DNA of 64,000 bases. It comes from Oscheius sp. JU75 (lineage: Eukaryota; Nematoda; Chromadorea; Rhabditida; Rhabditidae). Below, piece after piece: positions 57,091-64,000 of the stretch (position 1 is its first letter; every line of letters starts with the position of its first letter). The notes beneath the pieces were generated by a model, which was not told the origin of the DNA, did no database searches, and was given only the letters and a program-made list of their open reading frames with translations. The DNA lies in assembly GCA_037178855.1 (NCBI GenBank), contig JASJZC010000005.1, forward strand, positions 6,200,001-6,264,000, written 5' to 3'. A program made the position numbers and the translations under genes.

Positions 57091-57867
57091 TTGATAAGTT
57101 GACAGACGCTTGAAGTGGCCAGGTGTTCTGCGAACAAAAAGTTCCCTTACTCGAGTGGCAGCAAAGATAATTATAGTCTAATCTGATTGAAGCTGGACTA
57201 GGAAGTTTGTTCAATACTCAAAGTGCACTGGGCACTTTTAAAATGATATACTGGAAGGGTCTGCTCGTTGCAATAGACAAGTAGATAATTTTGTTTAGAC
57301 TCAGAAGATGAGTTGCGCTAGAAGATTTGCAATTGTATTTCTGCTTTTGTTTCTGATAAAATGATCTCAAAGTTCATACTGAGACTTACCGAATATATTG
57401 CCACTTTTACTTTGTTGGCGTCAGCAGCCGACAATCACGATGACTGACTCCACGTCTACCACTTGCTCAAAAAGTGCAATTCGATTCCATAATGCGCAGC
57501 TGTATTGTTTTACTTACTTATCGGAACAATCTTCAGCAATGCAGGGGCTAGTTGATGACATCTTCCTTACAAAAACGAATAGAATCTTCCTCGTACTGTG
57601 TCGGCAGATGGATGCAAGGGATTTTAGAGGAAGCAAAAAGTTTAAACCAGGAGGAGTGAAGAGTTAGGAGGTCTAACGATTCGTTATGCCTTGAGTCATG
57701 ATGTCTTGTTTGTAGTGACCGTTGCGCTGGGTTTCGACACAGTGTTCCGCCCTTCCAGCCATTTTCACTACACGTGGAGCAAATGGAAAGTATAAGAGGA
57801 CGGGGGAAATGAGGAGGAATTAACAGTTTTCATATTTTTCTTTCCTCTACCTACCATCAACTTGGAC
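57091..57867. other. Intergenic region before the ARF-like gene
   Basis: No coding exon recognised. A TATAAGAGG at 57790 lies about 78 nt before the ARF-like ATG and may act as its TATA box. Confidence 0.4.
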
Positions 57868-58552
57868 ATGGGATTATATCTGTCTTCTCTCCGAGATTGG
57901 TTCTACCAACCACAGAGCTTTCGGATCTTGATGGTCGGTCTCGATAATGCCGGCAAAACGACTCTTCTTTACAAACTCCAGTTGGGGGAAGTTGTCACAA
58001 CGATACCAACAATTGGTGAGATTCAGACTTTCCGGGGGAAGAGCAAACAATTGCAGGGTTCAACGTAGAGACTGTCTCTTATCGCAACATTACTTTCAAT
58101 GTTTGGGATGTGGGTGGACAGCAGAGAATCAGAGCCCTCTGGCATTACTACTTTACTGGGACACAGGTTATAATCCATATCAGATCTCGGGAATTATCAA
58201 TTTAGGCGATAATCTTTGTGGTCGACTCCTCGGATAACTTCCGTTTTGGCGAGGCTCAAGAAGAAATCCATGCCATGATGAAGGAAGATCAACTGAGGGA
58301 TGCCAAACTTCTCATCTTCAACAACAAAACCGATCTTCCCATGAGCAAGAACTCCGGAGTAGTAGCTCAAGAACTTGGACTCACGGACATTTTCAATCGC
58401 GAAGTGAGCTTGACGCATTAGTTCGATGAAAAGTATTCTAGTGGGCCGTTCAAAGTTGCTGTGCTCGTACAGGAGAAGGTATCACTGAAGGGCTAGAGAG
58501 GGTCTATCTGTCAGTAACTGGAAAGAAGAAGATGAATGGGGAAGTCTGCTAA
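57868..58552 (+). CDS. ARF/ARL-type small GTPase, about 180 aa
   Basis: The ATG at 57868 puts Gly at position 2 (MGLYLSSL), the N-myristoylation site of ARFs. The P-loop is [28 protein letters not shown] is the switch I/interswitch, and WDVGGQ is the DxxGQ motif with catalytic Gln. Then [18 protein letters not shown] as the NKxD motif, and CARTGEGI as the SA-like G5 motif. Exons are joined by introns of 38-41 nt, all in phase; the stop is at 58552. All G motifs are intact, so this should be an active ARF-family GTPase acting in vesicle trafficking. The sequence is near ARF1/ARL types; the exact orthologue is not fixed. Confidence 0.92.
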
Positions 58553-58708
58553 TCTGAATAAAGATTGCTAACATACTTATGGGCTTTTCTTTCAAAACTT
58601 GTCGAATTTCTAGGATTGTTGATTCAGCTGGGCAGTCCATTGTTTCGGTCGTCTGCAAACGCGTTGTGCGACGTAGCTCTAGCTGCAAAACCTTTCAGAA
58701 ACGTTCTA

Positions 58709-59418
58709 ATGGGTCTCTGTCAATCAAGTTATGAGTACTTTTCTCCACCTCAACATTTTATTGTTCTCATTGACGGTCTTGCTCATGCTGGAAAAACTAG
58801 CCTTCTGTTCAGGATTCTTTCCGGAAAGCTAATGCCCACAATACCTACAAATGGTAAAAAGTCTCATTGTTTTAATTATATTCGTACTAGGGTTTCATGT
58901 AGAAACGTTCGCGTACAGATGGGCAAAGTTTGTCTTCTGGGACGTTGGTACACTAGGATCCACAGACTTTTCATTCTTTGCGGATCAAGTGTGATGTGAG
59001 CCTAATGTTCAATGAAAATATTTCTCTTGTAGGTCGTGATCTTTGTTGTTGACTCAACCGAGGCAGTGTATAGCTTAGCTGAATCTCGCACGAAACTTGA
59101 TCACATTCTGGTATACTCAATCTTTATCCAAACTTACTGTTTCAGGAGAACCGACCAGGTATACCACTGTTATTACTCAACAGCAGAACAGATTTGCCTG
59201 AAAGGAAAAGTTCAAACGAAGTTGCCAAGACACTGGGCTTATATGACATGCTAAATCGAGAGGTGAGAAGCAGAATTAGAATGAACTAAAAATATTTTCA
59301 GTGGACTATTCAAGATTGTAGTGTTCTCTCTGGTGATGGAATTGACACGGCTCTTGAAACTGTATACCTTTCACTAACCAAGAAGAAGCAGATGGCTGCG
59401 AGACATGATTCAAGTTAG
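58709..59418 (+). CDS. Diverged tandem ARF-like protein with altered G motifs
   Basis: It also starts with Gly2 (MGLCQSSYEYF). The P-loop is GLAHAGKT (GKT kept). MPTIPTNGFHVETFAYRWAK aligns with switch I, where the Thr-Ile-Gly pattern becomes Thr-Asn-Gly. The DxxGQ motif is WDVGTLGS: the Gly-Gln pair is gone. The guanine-specificity motif is NSRTDLP instead of N(K)TD. It continues VVIFVVDSTEAVYSLAESRT, LGLYDMLNRE and WTIQDCSVLSGDGIDTALET, and ends HDSS at 59418. Five exons with short introns, frame intact, 157 nt after the canonical copy. Probably binds nucleotide poorly or without hydrolysis. Confidence 0.8.
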
Positions 59419-59559
59419 TAGAGAAATGAAGCTGTGAACAACAATCTATTTTAAATTGTCCGCGTGTCTCTGTGTATCTGAAGTCGTCTGTACGTAGCCG
59501 TGTCGCTCCCCTGCGTTAGCGTCCCTCGCCCGCTTGTTTTGAAAACACCATTTTAGGGC

Positions 59560-59729
59560 GACTCTGGCTGGAGTCCGACTCGGAATCGAGTCGAACCGCC
59601 CAAGTATAATCACCAACGTGTCCAGCATTATTGAAAGCCTTAGCAAAACGTTTTCCAGGAATTTTCGCTCCGGCGGAGTTCGAACCGAGAACGCTCGCCG
59701 GAATGCGATTGCAACAATAATAGCCATTC
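59560..59729 (-). mobile_element. tRNA-derived SINE, minus copy (head-truncated)
   Basis: The B box GGTTCGAACTC (rc at 59676-59686) is followed by CGCCGGAG and, 44 nt on, GCTGGACACGTTGGTGAT. Its 5' part GGCTATTATTGTTGCAAT matches the plus copy starting at 59730. The A-box end is missing, so it is truncated at its head, where it meets the plus copy. Confidence 0.6.
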
Positions 59730-59900
59730 GGCCGCATGGCGTAGTGGTTATTGTCGTTGCTTGGCGAATGCATGCCGGCAAGCGTTTTTGGCTCGATCCC
59801 CGCCGAGGTCAAGTCTTTCTCCTAAATGTTTCCCGAGGTTTTCGAGGTTGCTGAACACGTTTCTGACGTCCAAGATTGGATAAAATGCTTGTAAAGCTTG
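59730..59900 (+). mobile_element. tRNA-derived SINE, plus copy
   Basis: GGCCGCATGGCGTAGTGG gives A box TGGCGTAGTGG (59737-59747). B box GGCTCGATCCC is at 59790-59800. Then CGCCGAGG and, 42 nt on, GCTGAACACGTTTCTGAC. The tail pattern matches the minus copy, so both belong to one SINE family. The acceptor halves do not pair, so it is not a tRNA gene. Confidence 0.65.
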
Positions 59901-61399
59901 TGTTTTTCTATGAAATGCTTTTGAGGCTGGCTGACACTCACAACAATTCTGGAAAACATAAAAGTTATAGTTTCCAAACGGATAGTGATGTTTGATCATC
60001 TGCAGACAGTTTCAGTTGTTTTCAAAAAAAAAATTCGTGATTCAGCTAATGGAATCGAAATGAGCTGTTTTGGGAAGAAAGAAAAACTTCTTTTGAACCG
60101 TTAGACGCGGTCATCGCTAACCATTTGCCCTTGAAATCCGCTACGAAAAGAACAACAAACAAGCAATAATGTTCGTAACATGACGTCCCTTGTTGTTCCC
60201 TTTACACTTTCTTCCTGTTAAGACACTCTTCATTTTGTTCCTTCGTGGTTATAGTATTGACCTTTCCTCGTCATTTAAAAAATAAGACCCGCGGCTCGCG
60301 ACTGAATAATGTACTATGGCCGTTCTCTGCGTGGCAGGCTTTTCCATCTCTAAGCTGCTAACCGATCCTTGTCTCTGGAACCCGTTCAACAGCCGTACAT
60401 AAGCAATATTTGACCATTATATAAATTGTAATATCGTCTGTACCCAGAAAATGTTCGAGACTCCCGACAACCTGTTCAAAAATGATAATAACAAAGGGCG
60501 AGACGATTATTCGCGGGAACACAAACCTCCCGCTCACTCCCTATTCCATATGGCTGCCTTCTTATGCTATTGACTTCCTCATTGGTCGATGCTTTCTCCT
60601 TCTCACTCGTTTCCGGGCCCTATGAAGATACTTCTATCCACCAAACATCGGCCTCTTACACCCAAATCGCGCCCTTTCTTTGTAAACATGTCACCATTTT
60701 CGGGTATTTATGATCCTCTCAGTGACACTTGCTAGCAGTTCATGGGCTCTTTGGGAATATTTTGTCTTCGGGAGGTCCGACGATGTTCGTCTAGACTTAT
60801 TTTGAGACTTGTCGTAGAAGAACAAATGATCGGCCGTTGTCTCACCCATCTCGTGCTTTTGCGTACGAAAAGATAGTGTTGAAGTTTTTGGCTAACAAAG
60901 TTTAAAGGTTTCCATCTGCTGTGTAGTTAAGACGCATTTTTTTTGAAGACGACTTTCTTTCCAACTCCGTTCTCAGTTCAAGCATTATTCCCATTTCATG
61001 CGAACATTTTTGATCTTGACTACTTGTTACATCGCTTCCAACAGGTTTGGCTATCAAACGTATGGAGAAGAAAAAGGTGCTGACCATCAATAGGTTCCCC
61101 TTCACATCTCTCAAAGAATCCTTCTTAATCTGTTCCACAAACAGTGTTCTATTATTGAGGAAAGGGAAATCCAATTCTCATGGAACATCATAACAAACCC
61201 GCTACCATTCGTTTTCTCAGATATGTTTGTTCTCATGGTTAATTTTCAACTACGAAAATATCTTCGTAGACATTGTTTGTTCATTATAAGAGCCTCGGTC
61301 AACATCTTACGATCGTTTAATAGTTATGAACTTTATCGTTGCCCTCTTCTACTTGTTCCATTTTCAGTTCTGTTTTTATGCTCGAGCAAAAACAACAGA
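59901..61399. other. Intergenic region
   Basis: About 1.5 kb without supported exons. The minus frame 60902-61174 opens from TTG after an in-frame stop and lacks a domain. Nothing else seen. Confidence 0.45.
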
Positions 61400-63304
61400 A
61401 TGGTTCATGTGAAAGATTCTCTTCCGGAAAAGGTAGACGACACCAAATCAAAACGAGCAAATGGACTATCGTAAGCGGTCATTTATGACTTTCCAATTGG
61501 TCATTTTAGAGCTCACTACGCTCTAATTAACTTCCTTAAGGGGATGATTGGCCCCGGCTGTTTCTCACTACCCTTGGCATTTTTACAAGCTGGTTTATGG
61601 GTTGGTTTATTCGGGTTCGGAATAACGAATGTCTCAGACCGGGTTCATATTAGTTTTCATTATTGGTTTCTTTTGTACTGTCTGTATGATGAAGTTGGTC
61701 AGGTGCAGTCAGTTTTTGGCAAAACAGTGGGTTTAGAAGAGACTGAGGAAAGCTCGGAGTTCAGAAATCCCTCCCTAGCGACTCTCGACTATGGCCAAAT
61801 GGCCGAAGAGTCTTTCAAGAATGGAGCAAAACGATTTCGGTGCTTTGCTCACACAGCCAGGTAGGACGTTTTGTCACTTGATACAAAAGAAGCCCAGAGT
61901 TCTTGTCAATGTGTGTCTTATGTTCCTCCAATTGGGTATTTGTACCATCTACTTCATTTTCGTCGTGGACCATGCAATGGAGGTACGTATAACGCAACGT
62001 ATAACGAATGACAAATGTTTCAGATCGTTGAAAGTTTTAACAAAGAGTGGAAATACTCGAAACTCATGTACATGGCAATCGCATTCGTTCCATTCTGGGT
62101 CGTTGTTTGTATCACAAGGAATGTCAAAATAATGTCTTACATTAGTCTAGTCGGAAATATTCTCATGATCTCTTCCATTGTTCTCATCTTTTGGGTAGGA
62201 CAATAATTATCCAAAAGGCAACATGTTCAGCAACTGGTGACTGCCAAACACTACTGGCGATCTCTACCCTGGATTACTGGTTTCGATGGAGTTATATTGG
62301 CATCTGGTGCTATAATCTACTCATTTGAAGGACAAGCTATGGTGCTGCCATTGGAAAACAGAATGAAACACGGTTCGGAGATGAGAGGACTAACAGGTGT
62401 TCTTTCCACGGGAATGTCTCTGGTGAGTCGTTTTGACAGAAGAAATCTTTCATTGAACATGACCGGCAGCCGTTTTGGCATGTCTGTTGTATCTGTCTGG
62501 AGAACTGGTCCTAACTCTTGATGACACTCTAAGTCAAAGTAACTCTCAGAACTGGTTAGCTAGTTCCGTATCCAGACAAAGCAACTCAGATGTAATAAGA
62601 AAGAACAAATAAACTGTCGCAGTTCAAATTAACGGCTCATGAGAATAACTATTATCTCAGGTAACAATAGTCTACGTGTCCAGTGGCTTCTTCGGCTACA
62701 TAACCTACGGATACAGTGTCCGAGGCAGCATCACACTCAATCTTCCTGATGACAAGTAAACTTACCTCAGCTCATCCAAACACCAACTTTTAAGCCTTAA
62801 TCTGTGCGTAAAAGGACTACTAATGTTGGTCATCTTCACCGGCTTCCCTGTCCAACTATACCCAGTGGTGGAATCTCTCTGGCCGTCTATTGCTAACCGA
62901 ATGACTGGCTTCAATAAGGTCGTCAGAGGCTGTGCTCACTATGGATTGAGAACGATTCTTTTCGTCATTTCAGGTAGAACAGAACTTTTCGGTGGAAACA
63001 ATTCCTTTTCAGTTGGTCTAGCAGTTATCCTCCCGAATCTCGAAGACCTCATTCCTCTTGTGGGAGTTTCTGCAGGTAAATGTTCTTCATGCTATCAGTA
63101 GCCTTTCGGTCAGGAATGCTTCTGGCGCTGATTGTCCCATCCGTCTTGGATACAAACACCTTTTTGCCGCCACTGTTGGAAAAGAAAAAGTATTACAAAG
63201 CTGTCTTTCTTGCTTTGGAAAATGGATTCTTCTTCGTGTCAGGAGTCTTCTTCCTTATCGCAGGCATCAAGACTAATATTCAGCATTTGATACACAAACA
63301 ATAA
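61400..63304 (+). CDS. Amino-acid transporter, SLC36/PAT-type (AA permease family)
   Basis: MVHVKDSLPEKVDDTKSKRA is followed, after an intron, by HYALINFLKGMIGPGCFSLP and FLQAGLWV, the conserved AAAP/PAT TM1. A 49-nt intron gives VFIIGFFCTVCMMKLVRCSQ. Another, 38 nt, gives QNPSLATLDYGQMAEESFKN, the LDYG motif. Next are VNVCLMFLQLGICTIYFIFV, YMAIAFVPFWVVVCITRNVK and YISLVGNILMISSIVLIFW. ITGFDGVILASGAIIYSFEG with MVLPLENRMKH is the PAT TM6. GFFGYITYGYSVRGSITLNL and LVIFTGFPVQLYPVVESLWP follow, ending LENGFFFVSGVFFLIAGIKT at 63304. Eleven segments fit a proton-coupled or exchange amino-acid carrier of the plasma or lysosomal membrane. Confidence 0.88.
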
Positions 63305-63567
63305 AATTTTTTATGTTTTCCAAAAATTTTAATTTCCAGACACTTGTCTGGTACTCTCCTTTTCACGACTAGCTTCTTGCTTTCATCACGCGGTCGCTAT
63401 ATGTGATATCGCCGTGATTAATCTACTGCCTAGACAGCTAGACTACCAGTTTGCTCTCCAATAAAACTGGTAAGTTAGAGCGCGTCAACGGAACATGCAT
63501 TCGCATCATATAAAAGCTGCCTGGTAGCTGGATTCGCCCCAGCTGTTGCGTACTCTTGGCGCCAAGC
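63305..63567. other. Spacer with promoter of the ground-like gene
   Basis: TATAAAA at 63509-63515 lies about 55 nt before the ATG at 63568. Confidence 0.5.
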
Positions 63568-64000
63568 ATGGTTCGTTTGTTCTCCTTGTGTTTCTTATTG
63601 TAGACTCTAGAAGTACTTTCTTCTTTTGTGTCTCATCTCAACGGTGTCCACCTTCCTTTTCCCTGGAGGTGGTGGAGGAGGCTGTGGCTGTGGTAGAATA
63701 TCGGATAGTAACCATAAAAATGGAATTTATAGGAGGAGGTGGAGGAGGGTGCGGAGGAGGCTGTGGACTTCCCAGCTTGCCCATGCCTTCCCTCGGATGC
63801 TCTCAAATGTGTTTCTCCGTTCCCACCTTGAAGTTGCCGTCTCCTTGTGGAGGAGGTTGCGGTGGAGGATGTGGTCGCAAGAAGCGTGAGACAGTCGGAG
63901 ATGAGAAGTGCACAGTTCCCGAGATGACCGATATCATCATCAAGGTACATCCCTAAAGAACAATATAAAACAAAACTGTTCCAGAGCTTGAGGAACAACC
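63568..64000 (+). CDS. Ground-like (grl) hedgehog-related protein, partial
   Basis: MVRLFSLCFLL looks like the start of a signal peptide; the first splice is unresolved. The next exon gives a Gly/Cys block ending GGGGGCGCG. A 41-nt intron (GTAGAATATC...TTATAG) joins GGGGCGGGCGLPSLPMPSLG, CSQMCFSVPTLKLPSPCGGG and CGGGCGRKKRE, a furin-type site. Then DEKCTVPEMTDIIIK and the next exon SLRNN begin a ground-like domain (Cys followed by a helical segment). The window cuts the domain. The family is secreted and expressed in epidermis, glia and pharynx; the role is not fixed by sequence. Confidence 0.7.

Noticed and set aside
59730-59815. tRNA gene on the plus strand
   Set aside because: A and B boxes are present, but the acceptor stem cannot close and a related diverged copy lies beside it; a SINE explains it better.
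60902-61174. 90-codon minus frame
   Set aside because: Opens from TTG directly after an in-frame stop, with no domain and no splice partner.

Overview
This window is nuclear DNA of a nematode, most likely a rhabditid-type worm. The gene content shows it: nematode-specific chemoreceptor families (Srx, Str, Srh, Sra/Srab, Srd-like and Srg-superfamily types), a cuticle collagen, a MLT-10-like moulting protein, a ground-like (grl) protein, small ML-domain secreted proteins, a SWEET sugar transporter and a SEC14-like CRAL-TRIO/GOLD protein. Genes are split by very short GT-AG introns, mostly 35-45 nt, ending in TTTCAG or TTTTAG. Nothing bacterial or viral was seen. All gene models were spliced by eye from reading frames, splice sites and paralogue comparison, so start codons and some junctions are uncertain.

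Layout. 0-10.7 kb: an unrecognised gene, an SH2-like gene (-), an Srx-like receptor, a BTB protein, a CRAL-TRIO/GOLD protein, a TATA-driven secreted protein built from two exon-duplicated repeats, and two unrecognised genes. 10.7-12.3 kb: repeats, including a likely hAT-type non-autonomous transposon. 12.3-18.3 kb: two tandem Str-type and two tandem Srh-type receptors. 18.9-21.1 kb: two tandem ML-domain genes. 21.9-30.7 kb: SWEET (-), an MFS carrier, a collagen-N-like protein without Gly-X-Y (-), a cuticle collagen, and an Sra/Srab receptor (-) whose intron carries a MITE. 33-39 kb: two small genes (-), the MLT-10-like gene and two Tyr/Asn/Ser-rich secreted paralogues.

38.9-42.8 kb is gene-poor. 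42.8-50 kb: a globin, a small secreted protein (-), two Srd-like receptors and a GPI-anchor-type protein between them. 50.1-57.1 kb: a minus-strand Srg-superfamily array with two intact genes, one with a frame-disrupted start and one pseudogene. 57.9-59.4 kb: an ARF-like GTPase and a diverged tandem copy with altered G motifs. 59.5-59.9 kb: two head-to-head tRNA-derived SINE copies. 61.4-63.3 kb: an SLC36/PAT-type amino-acid transporter. The window ends inside a ground-like gene.

Functionally the region combines sensory receptor clusters, cuticle and moulting proteins, small secreted proteins and membrane transport. The most unusual items are the diverged ARF copy, the collagen-N-only protein that shares an ATG-only first exon with the neighbouring collagen, the exon-duplicated secreted repeat protein, the shared C-terminal LFGK of the Tyr/Ser-rich pair, and the mobile elements.
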